Below, piece after piece: positions 34,759 to 45,942 of a DNA stretch of 64,000 bases. Numbering within the stretch: position 1 is the stretch's first letter; every line of letters begins with the position of its first letter. The DNA is from Acanthococcus lagerstroemiae (lineage: Eukaryota; Arthropoda; Insecta; Hemiptera; Eriococcidae): assembly GCA_031841125.1 (NCBI GenBank), contig CM063114.1, positions 55,760,955 to 55,824,954 of the forward strand, in the 5' to 3' direction. The translations under genes were made by a program, and so were the position numbers. The notes under the pieces were generated by a model. The model was not told the origin of the DNA and did not search any database. It worked only from the letters and a program-made list of their open reading frames with translations.

Positions 34759-35010
34759 ATTGGACGCTGTTCAACAAAAGTGAACCAACAAGCAAAATCC
34801 GCTTTTGGAGAACACGTGATTTGAAGTTCAAGAGCCATGCAGAAACTATATGGCATTGCGTTTACTGAGCTTTTTTCAACTTGAGTACACATTTTTGAAT
34901 CAGGGGTCCAATTTTTGAAAATTCTACGTTTTACGCTCTTTCCAACGATACTATTAACTCATTTTGTCTACAAATGTTAGTTGGTTCCCTTTTATTGAAC
35001 AGCGTCCAAT
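34759..35010. mobile_element. MITE family 2, complete copy A
   Basis: A 252-bp element with ends ATTGGACGCTGTTCAACAAA and its inverted form TTATTGAACAGCGTCCAAT, each continuing into GTGAACCAAC / GTTGGTTCCC. It is clearly similar over its whole length to 55880-56149 in the opposite orientation (shared TGATTTGAAGTTCAAGAGCC, GTACACATTTTTGAATC). A right-end fragment lies at 16472-16530. No coding capacity. Confidence 0.82.
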
Positions 35011-35361
35011 TATTGTCACGCACACAACGATCACCGACTGCACAGCCTTGTACATAGGAGAAGGATCAGGGCTGCCATTGTGACATTTGCAGTGCTGCCA
35101 ACCTGTGGTACTCGCAGGCGAATGAAGTGTTAAGTCAGTCTGTCCAACAGTCAGTCCTTTTTAATGTTTTTGTCCTCTCAATTCTAGGGAAACCCACTAA
35201 ATTTCCAGGGCCTCGTTTAGCAACTGATGCTGCACATGATTATGAAGGCTTGTGCCGCTGAGATGTCTATTATTTTGCAACAGAGTTCATTTTTCAATAT
35301 TTACACTGAATTTGAAAAACAGTAAAACAGTTATACATGCGAGGTAACCCCACCAGTTACT
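35011..35361. other. Gene-free stretch
   Basis: No recognisable content between the MITE and the candidate exon. Confidence 0.35.
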
Positions 35362-35607
35362 TCATACGTGTTTATCGTTCCAGTAATTTACCGAAACAAA
35401 ATTTTTCGCAATTGAAAACAGATCTCGTAAGTGGTGCAGTTGCAGTGCAATCTCGATAGGCTGAAAGCACTGCAATGCTTGCATCCAAATCAGACCAGAA
35501 CCAAGTTGTGGTCGAGCAGTGAAAGTCGCAAAACGTAAAAATGGCTCGTTTTCGAAAAGAATGTCGTATTTTCCATCCACCACCGCACTGCTTAACGAAC
35601 GGACTCG
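35362..35607 (-). CDS. Candidate exon of an unrecognised gene
   Basis: On the minus strand a strong 3' splice site (polypyrimidine tract TTTTTCCTCTAG at about 35619-35608) is followed at once by an open frame. It begins RVRSLSSAVVDGKYDILFEN and runs to a TAA-type stop at 35362, 81 codons. A possible donor GTAAAT inside the frame, after KNFVS, would make it internal. A second frame after the same acceptor is also open for a similar length, so the reading frame is not certain. The favoured frame has ordinary globular composition with no membrane segment. I do not recognise the family. An upstream candidate exon lies at 35983-36260. Supported only by the splice signal and open length. Confidence 0.3.
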   Translation of the reverse strand, partial: RVRSLSSAVVDGKYDILFENEPFLRFATFTARPQLGSGLIWMQALQCFQPIEIALQLHHLRDLFSIAKNFVSVNYWNDKHV

Positions 35608-35982
35608 CTAGAGGAAAAATTATCGCAGGTACATTTTTTATCGATAAAACGCGATCAACAAAGGATCATATTTCTTTCGATTATAAAGATTTATAAATGC
35701 GACGTGATAAATCTTCCAAGAGCCGTATAAAATTAATACTTACACGCGCCGTGAACTCGTATATCGATTCATTTTTGCTCTATCTAGAAAGTGCGACATA
35801 TTTTGAGTCATAATATTTCTGTATTCCAGCCCACGCACAAACCCGGTTGGGCTGTAATAATTATTGTTACTAATATATACCATTTCTTCTCTATCAATTT
35901 TTCATATCATTTTTTATCGATTATAAATAATTACTATTCCTTTGGAGATCGGTGCCAAAAATGCCATTAACTTAAACGAGAC

Positions 35983-36260
35983 TTAACTAGTTTTCGGCCA
36001 TTTTGACCAATAATTAATTAAAGTTCGATTTGAAGGTGAGAATCCCAGCTCGATCATTCGAACTATCTGTGGATGAAGTGGGCAGAGGACATACCAAGCG
36101 AGAAGATGCTGAAACGTAATCCCGTCTTTTCGTTCCCCCACATATTTATCTGGATGAGAAACCGAGGACAGTATACGCTGAATAATGTGCAAACGCTGTC
36201 GGTATAAATTTTCGAACACTGAACTTCCCAATGCGATGTATTTACAAGAAAAATTACCTA
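35983..36260 (-). CDS. Candidate exon of an unrecognised gene
   Basis: The minus-strand frame is open from about 36258 to a TAG at 35983. The core VFENLYRQRLHIIQRILSSV (residues 5-24 of the listed frame) and the following HPDKYVG, FQHLLAWYVLCPLHPQIVRM and NYWSKWPKTS read like a folded, mostly helical protein and not like an AT-rich chance frame. Possible 3' splice sites upstream include CTTCGTAG and GAAGTTCAG. A GTTAAGT follows the Lys-Thr near the end and could be a donor, leading to the exon at 35607. If joined so, the downstream frame would be the alternative one, which weakens the two-exon model. There is no in-frame ATG near the front, as expected for an internal or terminal exon. Family unknown. 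Confidence 0.35.
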
Positions 36261-37112
36261 CGAAGCATTAATTAAATCAATCTATTACATAAATCGTGGC
36301 GGTGAGATTTCCTGTATACGCGCAGGGTGTTCTGTTTAGTTCCAGTACACGTGCTGTGCTGGCATTCCGAAGAGCTGGAAGCGAATTTATGTTTCGTTTT
36401 TCCCTCTGTCGCGAAGAGATACCGTTTTTATTGTCACATTCCATGATGCACTACTTCAAAGTATCTGCACACGGGTGGTTCTTATTAGCCCTTGGGGAGG
36501 GGGGGGGTCGTGTTTTTGGTCGGGCCACCTCCTAAATTGGTTCCATGAGTTTGAAAAACGTTTTATGCAAAGTTTGAGCAAAATCGGAAAATGTTCACTC
36601 GTACCTCGAGAGGGGAGAAATTCTCATAGGAATTAACATTGATAAGAGAGCCTCCCCATATCAGCTTAATAATATTTTCTTTTCCAAATGGAAATTTTAA
36701 GAGAAATTAATTCCTCGTTATCATTTTGGTCGTCAGACGTGTATAAGCTTAAAATTACCGGAAAGAACTGTACCGAAATCTGGGCTAACTTCGGACTATT
36801 TTTAACTTTAGGTCCCTGTAACTCCCCAACATGTGGTACAAAGGTGGTTTGAAGGTAACTAAAAAATCTTGTCTTGACCTGTAGTTTACCACTACATGGG
36901 TTAAAATCTGCTTAATTTTAATTTTCAACCCTCCAAAAGACAAAAGTGGCAGTCTAAAAACTATCCCAAAAAAGGGGTAACTTCGGACTTTTTTTTTCTC
37001 TCTTCAAAAAATAATGTTTCGGTTTCCTAATGTTCTAAAAATACTTTTTATGAACTTTAAACGAAGAATCAATATTTATTCAAGTATAATAATGCATTTT
37101 TATATTTTTATT
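36261..37112. other. Gene-free stretch
   Basis: A poly-G run sits near 36495. Two phrases, GGGCTAACTTCGGACTA (about 36782) and GGGGTAACTTCGGACTT (about 36976), repeat about 194 bp apart and may be remnants of a small element. No coding resemblance. Confidence 0.4.
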
Positions 37113-37417
37113 CAGGGACGTACTGAAGAGTTTTTCCAGAGGGGGGAGGAGGGGGGGGGGTAAAAATTGTGAAAGTCCCAACTGATTGAACTCAGCATTC
37201 CCAAGAGTATCAAAGCAAAAAAAAAAAAAAAAACTTTGTTGAGTTCTCCCAACTTCTCAACTCAATTCCCAAGTATCAAAGGGAAAAAAAAAACTTGTTG
37301 AATTTTTCCAACTTGCCTGACTAAAATGGTAAATTTTCCCAACTGCTGAGTAAAAAATTCCTACAAGGAGGGGGGGGGAGTAAGTTGCCCGTGCCCCCTA
37401 TCGGCGGTACGTCCCTG
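37113..37417 (+). mobile_element. Non-autonomous hAT element, family 1 copy B
   Basis: A 305-bp element with CAGGGACGTACTGAAGAG at the left and GGCGGTACGTCCCTG at the right, inverted over CAGGGACGTAC. It is flanked by an exact 8-bp duplication TTTTTATT (37105-37112 and 37418-37425), the hAT signature. Internally it has long A-runs, TTCCCAAC blocks and G-runs near 37150 and 37368. Copy A in reverse orientation is at 7268-7637. Confidence 0.85.
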
Positions 37418-38743
37418 TTTTTATTCATTAAAGTATACAATTATTCTGAAAAGATCAAATTGTAAAAACGAAAATCAAAATTTCAGTTATAAAAATGTTA
37501 AATTTTAAAATTTAAATTCAAAATGAGGTAGGTACACTTTTTATATACGTCATTACCAAAGTCGTGGTGACCTCTTATGACATTTTTCAAAACTTAATTT
37601 CATTACAACATCAGATAACAAAACATCAAATACATCTGGGATATCTTTATACCTACAGAAATTTTAGTCACTTTTTCTGTTTTTTTCTCGATAATTCAAC
37701 TTCCATTCATTCTTTTGATCCCTTTTTTGTGTTTTAATTATTCAGAAAAGTTTGCTGCATCCGACTATGAGAAAACGAAAATTTAATAACAAGATTTTTT
37801 TGGTATTCCAAAAAAGTTTTCTGTTTTTTTCGGCTGGGGGGCGCTTTTTGTATGTGCGTCACGAAAATTATTCTAGTTTTCCTATATCGATTTTAGTTAC
37901 ATATCAGTGTAGCCACATGGGTTGACATTAATTTCGTACCAAATTTGATGGAATTCCCTTCAATCTGAACTTCATGGGAAATGTTTTAAGTAAAAAAGTT
38001 GACCCCGGATTCCGACATGTTTTCAATGTGATTCAAGCATTCGAGCTTCTCAACGGTGAAAAAAGTTCGTTATATAGAAATTTTCTTTCGTTATAAAGAA
38101 ACGTTTTTGAATGGAAATTCCAAGGGACAATGAAAAAGTTCGTTATATAGATCGTTATAGGAGAATTCCACTGTACTTAAATTCTAAAATTCTTTATTCA
38201 TATTGAATGCACAAGGTTTTGTGGGTTGCTGACCTAAAAGTGAAGAGGGTGTATCACGAGACGCACTATTATGTAAGTAAATCATATGTAATGCATATTT
38301 TCTATCTTTTCTTTTCTTATATATATGTTACCGTTAATGTGTATAATCAGTTAAATTGTATAATTTCATAAAATACTTACCCATCTTCTGCCCTTCATTC
38401 CTGGTCTTATTGACGAACCGGGGTGAAACTCAATCAACCTGCAGTTTTCATTTTTCTACACTTCATTTGAAAATTTCAGCCCTGTTGACTTCAAAGAGCA
38501 TCATGCAGAGGCAAAAACAATCAAAATTCCTAATTTCTCCCAATTCGTAGCCTTCGGAAGGTGTTCTTTCAAAGCAACCAGGCTGAAATTTTGAATTGTT
38601 GTGTAAACAGATGACAGTTAAAGACCTTCAAAATTTTCAGCCAGTTACTCCGTAAGGGGAACAATCAGGAGCTAGAAATTAGAGAGCATTTTAATGAAAT
38701 TGTATAGGTACTTTAACTGATTATACACATTAACGGTAACATA
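37418..38743. other. Gene-free stretch with a pogo-like terminus
   Basis: From about 38060 to 38174 the words TTCGTTATATAGA and CGTTATAGGAGAATTCCACT appear. Read in reverse, the right edge starts TACAGTGGAATTCTCCTATA, which resembles the CAGTGGAACCTC...TATAACG terminus of pogo/Tigger-type elements. The other terminus is not visible. The rest holds nothing recognisable. Confidence 0.4.
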
Positions 38744-39299
38744 TATAAAACAAAGTCGGGTTAGTTACACCATTCATAGCTCAAGAACGGCTGAACTGAT
38801 TTTTATGATCTTTGATTTGTTGGATTTATCACCGCTTAGAATAATAGAATAACTATTAAAACATTGAAAAAATACACGAAAAAAAAAAAAAAGGAAAAAG
38901 AAAATTAATTTTTTTATACATTTTGTACGTGGAACGGCTTTCTTCAGTTTTAGGGAAATCTTATTTTCGCCTATCCATGGAAATCGGTTTTTGTTCAAGT
39001 ATACCCACGGAAATATATATAAAACAAAGTCGGGTTATTTACACCATTTATAACTCAAGAACGCGGCTGGACCGATTTTTATAATCTTTGATTTGTTGGA
39101 TTTATCACCGCTTAGAATAATAGAATAACTATTAAAATATCGGACAAATTCACGAAAAAAAAAAAAAAAAAAAAAAAAGTTTACTAAGAAATTCATTTTT
39201 TCATAACATTTTGTATATGGAACAGCCTTTTTTTCAGTTTTCTGAAAGTTTTAATTTCGACTATCCATGGAAATTAGTTTTCGCTCAAATATATCCATG
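38744..39299. repeat. Two-copy tandem repeat, period 274 bp
   Basis: AAAACAAAGTCGGGTTA starts at 38747 and again at 39021. Both are followed by TTACACCATT, CTCAAGAACG, TTTTTAT.ATCTTTGATTTG, TTATCACCGCTTAGAATAAT and, after a poly-A run of about 12 or 25, by CTATCCATGGAAAT. Highly similar units, so a fairly recent duplication. Non-coding. Confidence 0.85.
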
Positions 39300-39424
39300 G
39301 CTGGAAGAAAAATAAATTTCGGTGGAAATGTCAACCATTGAACTGAACTGTCACCATGAAAGGCTAAATCATACGGACTGGTTTCGTGTCGGAGGGAGCC
39401 TTACGGTTTTCGCTCACGCTCAAC
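39300..39424 (+). repeat. Third copy of the 17-kb tandem repeat phrase
   Basis: GGCTGGAAGAAAAATAAATT, TTGAACTGAACTG, AAAGGCTAAATCATACGGAC and GTGTCGG match the units at about 17133-17500. It runs straight into the RTE endonuclease remnant at 39425. Confidence 0.65.
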
Positions 39425-39810
39425 ATGATCCAAATCTACGCACCAACGGCTGTATCTAATGAAAACGATTGTGACGAATTTTACGATAAACTCTCGGAAG
39501 TATACAACGAATTGAAAAAAAAAAAATGAAGATATAATTATTATGGGTGACTCTGATAAAAGCCAGGTAGGAGAATGCAACGAAGAAGAAAAAGAAAATC
39601 TAGGACCATACTATTTCGGAAAGAGAAACGATAGGGGGTTCTGGAAATTGGTTCGATTTTGTCAAGAAAATAGCTTAAAAATCTTAAACGCTTATTTCAA
39701 GAAAGAAAAAAAAAAAACAAAAAGTGGACGTGGACGTGGGAGGCGCATAACCATGCGTTCAGAAGTCAACTAGATTATATGGTCGTTCCTAAATTTAACA
39801 TTTAACGAAA
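39425..39810 (+). pseudogene. RTE-type LINE apurinic endonuclease-like domain remnant
   Basis: The frame from the ATG at 39425 reads MIQIYAPTAVSNENDCDEFY, DKLSEVYNELKK, then shifts at an A-run near 39516-39527 into NEDIIIMGDSDKSQVGE (39528-39578) and GPYYFGKRNDRGFWKLVRFC, with LDYMVV near 39772 after another shift in the A-run near 39708. This is the order of RTE-type ORF2 endonucleases: a (V)QVYAPT block, MGDFN, a GPxGxGxRNxRG block, a Trp-rich block and the xxDYIxV block. The catalytic GDFN is altered to GDSD. Truncated at both sides and inactive. It is the front part of the kind of protein whose RT and tail occur at 29.1-30.0 and 2 kb; whether these are one family is unknown. Confidence 0.85.
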
Positions 39811-39939
39811 TTTTACACGAATAATGGCGTTAAACTCCATCTTTTTAAAAACATATTTGAAAAACCAAATCGACGACGGAGTACAACGAACATAATCTAA
39901 TAAAATGTATGCTCTCCCTATTATTAATTTTCTCCCGTG

Positions 39940-40102
39940 CAAAGCTAGAGCTATAGGAGGGGTCTTGGGGGTCTAAATCCCTTTCTCTTAGGTGAAAGGA
40001 ATTCACTTTTTCGCTTAAATTTGCTAGAAATTCGAAAAAATTCTGCTCGCAAACGCCCAATTATTTCACACCCCTTCTTGCCGACGACTAGCTACGGCAC
40101 TG
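39940..40102. mobile_element. Short hAT-like MITE with 8-bp duplication
   Basis: Flanked by CTCCCGTG (39932-39939) and CTCCCATG (40103-40110), 7 of 8 identical. The right terminus TAGCTACGGCACTG reads in reverse as CAGTGCCGTAGCTA. The left terminus CAAAGCTAGAGCTATAGG is a diverged inverse. Non-coding. Confidence 0.6.
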
Positions 40103-40924
40103 CTCCCATGCAAAAGAATTAAACCTCCATTAATGCATCGCCATACGCTCCTCTATCATCGATTGCATTCATCTTCTAACGCGACTAACTACACATTTAA
40201 ACATAAATTACATAACATTGTAATTAATTTTCAAATTCTCCGACAAAGGAGGTAAAATTAACCTGTGATAATTGAGAGGTATGAGAAAATACTTTAATGT
40301 ATACCCTACATTAATGTAAAGTACCAGCGGCACAGTTTTTTTCAAAGTGAATTTCAGGGGTCAGAATTCAATTTTTTCGACATTTTCAATATGCAGGCAG
40401 GAAGGTCAAACATTCTAGTTTCACATGCCTTTGTCAGATCTTTCTTCGAATATCTTAAAAATTGTCTATAAGTGATTAAATGAGGCAAAGTCAGTTGGCG
40501 TACCAGTAATTATGCAATTTGTTTTTTGTTTTTCTTTGATTGAAAAAGGCAAAAATAACACCACCCAAACGTTGCGTCGATAAAGGATACTCGTACACAC
40601 AAAATTATTCAAAAATTTCGAGAAAAAAATGTATTCATCATGTACTTACGACAGTGAACAATATTTGTAGCTCTAATTATTTCATACAACCATCGCAAAC
40701 TAGCCCCCGTGGAGCCGGAAGGATTCAGAGGGAAGAAAAGAATCCAGAAACAGATTCAGGGACTCAGAAATCCTTGCTAAGAACGTAAAGAAATAACAAA
40801 TTGGGAAAATATGAGTAATTGGAAATTAGACCCCTGTGGAGCCTCAAGAATAGAGGGAAGGGGAGCAATGACCACTGAAACGGATACAACGACCTAGTAC
40901 CTTGGAAATCGTAGAAAATGAAGT
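40103..40924. other. Gene-free stretch
   Basis: Phrases such as CCCCGTGGAGCC...AGGATTCAGAGGGAAGAA (about 40705) and CCCCTGTGGAGCCTCAAGAAT (about 40831) recur and again near 41431, always beside family B sequence. They are probably parts of a longer repeat. No gene. Confidence 0.4.
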
Positions 40925-41290
40925 ACATATTATTCTTCGTATTTCACTGATTCGTCTGACTAAATCTACGAGAGAAGCAGATAATATACAGGGAAGAAAA
41001 TATGGACCAGTGTCTCTCCCTAAACAGCACCGTAGGACCAGTTGGGCTTTAAGATCGGCAAAAATAGTTTTTCAACTAAAATCAATTCTCTTTGTTTACA
41101 AATCCTGAAATAAACAAAGTATTTCATCTTGTTGTAAGATACCCCTAGATCCACAAGCACGGAACTGTCGATCACTGTGTATGGGGTGATTCAAAGTACG
41201 TGGTCATCCTTCAACTCGGTGGGTAGTCAACTCATCCTGCTATAATGTAGATTTGTTTGCGTGTTTTCACATTTGAAGGGGCAAAAATAT
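40925..41290 (+). repeat. Dispersed repeat family B, copy 3
   Basis: Matches copies at 25733-26105 and 30724-31045 (TATTATTCTTCGTATTTCAC, CTAAATCTACGAGAGAAGCA, GGCAAAAATAGTTTTTCAAC, CATCCTTCAACTCGGTGGGT, CATTTGAAGGGGCA). It shares more of the middle with copy 1, including CACAA...GGGGAC/CGGAACTG and a GATCC(C)CCTA segment. Confidence 0.7.
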
Positions 41291-41499
41291 AGCCATCTGA
41301 AGCTTAGGATAATAGGAAATGGTTCTGGAGACTTCCGATACTATGGTAACCTGAATAAGCGGGATTGTACTATAATTGACATCGATGTAAAGAATTTGGA
41401 AATTGAGGGTAATTGGAGTAATTGGAAATTATCCCCTGTAGAGCCTGGATCGTTGGGGGGGGGGGGGGTCCATCTAATTAAAACTTCTCTTTGGCGCTT
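41291..41499. other. Unassigned spacer with a poly-G run
   Basis: A 14-base G run lies at about 41455. The frames spanning it on both strands (41261-41575 and 41341-41544) are shadows with no family resemblance. Confidence 0.4.
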
Positions 41500-42370
41500 T
41501 GCAAGACTCATTCGGAGTCTAGAATTTCGTTCAGATTCTGTCAATGGTCATTCAGACTCGACCGAGCATGATTAAAATTGATTTCGGATTTATTAGGATT
41601 TATTGAAAATCACTAAGACTATAAAGTTAGAGGTAAGTCCCAATCTGTCCCTTCTCAGATTCATTCAGACTTATACATTAAAGATCCTTCGAACTAGGCC
41701 TAATAAGACGAATTTAGACGCTAAAATCTTACTCGGGGTCCCTTTCAGATTAAATTGGACTACAACACGAAGTTAATAATCATTCAGAGCAAGACTGTAA
41801 GACCACGATAAAATTCATTTACACTTTTTTAAGACACGTTTAGATTCCTTTAGACTTATTCAGACAAATTCATTCGTGGGATTCGAATCCCACTGTACCC
41901 TGCAGCGCGACTACGTTTTTCAGGAAGAGGGGGCAAGATGAATGTCAACCTCAAACTTTCAGTAAGCAGGCAAAAAAATCTCTTGATTTCAATTTTCGCG
42001 CCTGAGTTTGAAAAACACAATGGGAGAGGGTACTGCTCTCTCATTTACTCTCCTGGTCGCTACGGATGTGGTTACAATTTTCATTCAATCTCTCTCAGGG
42101 TTCAATAACGCTCATTAAAATTCCCTTAATACTTCTTAAAACACATCAGATGATTCTCCTTAAGGCAGTTTCAAAATTTGACTCATTCTGACTCAAAACT
42201 ATTTCATGACTTTCCACTCAAACTCATTCAGACTCTTAAGCTCATTTTCGACTGTATCAAGACTTATAAGATTTATTCAGACTACCTCAAGACTAATTTC
42301 AACTCACAAGATTGCTTGAAAACTCGTTAGACTCTGTAAGACCTATTCAGATATGTACTATCAATGATAT
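41500..42370. repeat. Degenerate AGACTCATTCAGACT-rich segment
   Basis: Words such as CATTCAGACTC, TTCAGACTTAT, TCAAGACT and AAGACTTATAAG occur many times at irregular spacing, mostly on the plus strand. The complement of the same words (GAGTCTTAAAGAG) marks 10.0-10.5 kb and 33.9 kb. It looks like an old short-period array that has decayed. The middle (about 41880-42130) is less repetitive. Confidence 0.5.
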
Positions 42371-45300
42371 TCGTCAAGACACATCAAAGTCTTTCGAAAA
42401 TTATTTATTTACTAGCAGCTAGTATTTCAAAACTAATTTAGATTTTATTGAGACGTGATAAGATTCATTCAGACTAGTCTGACATGGTCAGAGATACATC
42501 AAAAAGGGAAGATTCCTCCATAAACATTTTCTGGTGCTAGAAAATGTAACAAAACATGATCCTCAATTCAGAAAATTTCAAAAATGTGGACTTCTCTTCT
42601 TTGATCTCAAAAATTCCAATCAGCTGTTAAGATTGGATCCCCAGTCGGTAAAATTTACAATATCAGTCGGCAATATTAGGTTTCTTTTGCCCTCCAGTTA
42701 CTTTTTTACTTCTTCGGGATTGGCGAGGCAGTTCTTTTTTATTACAGAAGGGAGGGATAGAGGGTAAGATTCTCTGTTGAGTCACTTTTTAGAATTTACC
42801 ATTAAGCCGACTCCGGAATTCTGTAACGTTAAATTAGGGAACAGTTTCAAAATTTATTACAACATCACGAACAAAGAAAAACGAAAGAATTACTAAATAA
42901 ACATCTGAAGATCCGGCGATCGAAACACTGATTCGGCGGGAGGGGGCTCAATATGTTGATTCGTATTAGTAGGACAACATTCGTTTTGGGAGCTGAATCT
43001 ACGTTATCATTTTTGTACCTGGTCTGTTCAAAGTCGTCAGTCATAACGCTTTAGAAATATTAGGACTAAAACGAGTATACCAGTCAAACTCTGTCTGTTC
43101 ACTCATTCAAACTGTAGACCAACTCGGACTCAGGTAAAATTGAGATGCACGAAATACTCCGCCAGGTTGAGAGAGTTAACAAAGTATTGGCTCGTGGAGT
43201 CTCGATTGTAGCGCTGCTGGGGACTTCATTTCCTGCCGACGGAAGGAATAAAAACGGTTGAAAGAGAAAGAGACCCCAATATATACAAAGAATATCTTTC
43301 TATCAGCTAAAGGAAGAAAGCTGAAAAGAGCTAGATAGATCTTAGTTCACAGACCCTACATATCAGCTTCTGGCTCAGTTTTCGTGGTGCAAGTAGAAAA
43401 GGAGCAGCGTGGTAACCACATTTTTGATTGTACTAAATACAAACAACCTTGAGTTGAATTCTAAATTTTCTAGTCATTATTTATAGTGTGTTTCTATGAC
43501 ATAGCATCAAAATACGAGATGAAAGGATACTCCCCATCATAGGTACCATCCCCCATCAATTACCCACTAGAATCGTGTGAAAAACTCAAGTGCGCTTTCG
43601 ACTTTCCCCGCCTGATTCCAAAAAAACATCCCTCAGGCTGGATATTAGTGTCTGAAACCCTAGCTCACTTAGCACGGCGATAACACCTCTAAACCTACAT
43701 TCGCTCAAACATCAATATACCATTTGCGATTTCTTTTCTCCTTGCCTGCAGTTTCATTTCGCCAAAGCCTGGACTTTCTCAGAACGTGATCTTATGGTAA
43801 TAATACCGCGCACGGTACCTATACTATTAAGACAAAGATAATCATCGTTTATTAATGAACAGATAAGAGCGGGAAAAAAACAGCGAAGAGAATGAAAAGG
43901 TGGAGTATAAGTTACTTTTATTTGCTCCTGGAGGCTAAACCGCACACTGCTATCGCATCAAAGAACCGCATTTACCGAATCAATTAAACGGTAAAAAGGG
44001 TAACTAGCTTTTAAAATAGAGTACACGTCATACGTGATTAGACGAGCTTTGTAGCGTTGGCGCTCTGCGGCTGTGTATTACCTCTTTTCTAATACGATGC
44101 CTGCTATCCGAAAGTTCAACTAATGAAATTAAAATGCTATTATGTTTGAGAAATGCCATTACACGTTAACGACGAATTCAGTGCCAAATGAACGGTAGCT
44201 AGGCAAGTTATTTCTCACTGGAGACAAAACGCCAAATCGCGACAGTGATTGATCCAGTAGTTTCAAAAAAAAAAAAAAAAAACTCGCTTCAGAATCGTAT
44301 CTATTATTAATTAATTATTTGAAAGTATCTAATACCAGAGAGATTATGGATTCAACGATTGGGAACATAAGTATCTAACTAATCTGAACGGCTGACTTGA
44401 AAGAAGACAAATTAAGATTCTGGTAGAGGTACAAGTATCCTAAATACTCGGAAGTGTTAGAGAAAATTAATTTTTACACTATTAGTCGTAATGTAAAGCT
44501 TGTCCATCATTAACTCGAGTACTTTGCTCGAAGCGCTTCTTCGTGGAAATTGAAAATTAGCTGGAACTGGTCGCGGATATACCTATCTAATACACTTATT
44601 CGGGTTCAAAAATGAAAAATGATGGGAGCGTACATTGACTTCTGTGGCAAAGAATCTTTCTTACCCCTCGTTAACTCGTAGTTAAAGGTACATACCTGTA
44701 TTTACATTGCGATCTCTTCACCCGTCGGTCTTCAGTCGTCTCTATAATTCTCAGGATTCTAATGAATGAAATTTGACATTTGAACGAACGCAATGAATGA
44801 ACTTCACAGCCGAGACAGGACTCCGTTCCAGTCTGCATTCTAGTATGTACATTGTATGATTTGATCGCTGGAGAGATGTCACAACTGTAACCAACATACA
44901 CAAATTTCAAAATTCAAATGTATACTGATTCACGACTGTAAGCCAATATAAACAAATTTCAAATTAAAAAGGCATTCCTCATCAGTAATGAGTGAAAGAA
45001 GAAATGAAACTGAACCAAAAGCCATAACTGGTAGAAGCACCCAATATCTCAATAAGTTGAGCACTTTTATTCAGAAAAATACAATCTGAGGACTACCTAA
45101 ATACTATTACCAACAAAAGGGGGAGCTGAAAACCGAAATCGCGAGTTACAGGAGAAAACATACTCATAAGTAAGAAAATATTACTTGTCATCAATTCTAA
45201 ACAAGTACAGGTGGATTCATTGTGATCATTGACATTACAACTTTGGAATAACAAAACCGGTTATTCAGTAAACTCAGTTACCATAGTAACATTTGATAAT

Positions 45301-45606
45301 AAACAGAAGAACGGAACTGTTCAATGTTGAACACTTTACTGATTAATTACTGATGAATCATGACTGATACCAGATAAAAAAAATGAAATATCACTGATTC
45401 AATTATAAACTCACAGGCATTAATCCTCGCCATTACATATAACACATATTATACTACAAACAAGATTATTCAATGCCAGCAGAAACCATTTTATTTTCAA
45501 CTTTGTAATTGTAACTAGTCAAAAAGGAGAGCTTCAGAGTTCAGAGCCTTTGGGCTCTGCCATAGACTTATATATCTGTGTAAAGATACTGGATAAAGAG
45601 TGAGTA
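42371..45606. other. Long stretch without recognised features
   Basis: The quietest part of the window. I find no transposon termini, arrays or protein-like frames apart from an A-run of about 18 near 44265. Short frames (44671-44910 minus and others) have no resemblance to known families. It may be unique intergenic or intronic DNA, possibly with regulatory content that cannot be read by eye. Confidence 0.4.
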
Positions 45607-45680
45607 TGATAATACGCCATTTTGTGTTCATAAGCGCCCGTTGATGGCGTCTTGGCGTCGATGCCGAATTGACGCTATCA
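45607..45680. mobile_element. Partial MITE family 3 copy
   Basis: ATAATACGCCATTTTGTGTT, CATAAGCGCCCGTTGATG and GTCGATGCCGAATTGAC match one arm of the copy at 59689-59816. The second arm is missing. Confidence 0.5.
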
Positions 45681-45942
45681 GGACATGCATGCAGATCAAA
45701 GTTGTATATACAACTTTGATGCAGATGCAGACTGCAGAGTAGCCAGAAGCCGGAAGTTGGAAGCTGAAGAAGCCTTAATTTTCACAGGTAGCCGGAAGCC
45801 AGTAGCAGGAAGTCGTTAAAAAATTGCAGAAGCCAATTATTGGAAGTCGGTACAATTTTTTAAGGTCAGAAGCAGGAAGTAGAAGTTTATTATTCGGCTT
45901 CCATGCCCTTCATCCTGCATCCACTTCCCGCTTCTGCCTTCA
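45681..45942. repeat. GGAAGCCGGAAGT-rich segment
   Basis: Repeated AGCCGGAAG, GAAGTCGG and GGAAGTAG words on the left face inverted CACTTCCCGCTTCTGC on the right. This suggests a decayed inverted-repeat element related in style to the large palindrome at 47704. Exact ends are unclear. Confidence 0.4.

Noticed and set aside
34647..34892. 81-codon minus frame as a host gene
   Set aside because: It crosses the border between a MITE and the mariner-like end, and the more convincing transposase tail is in another frame.
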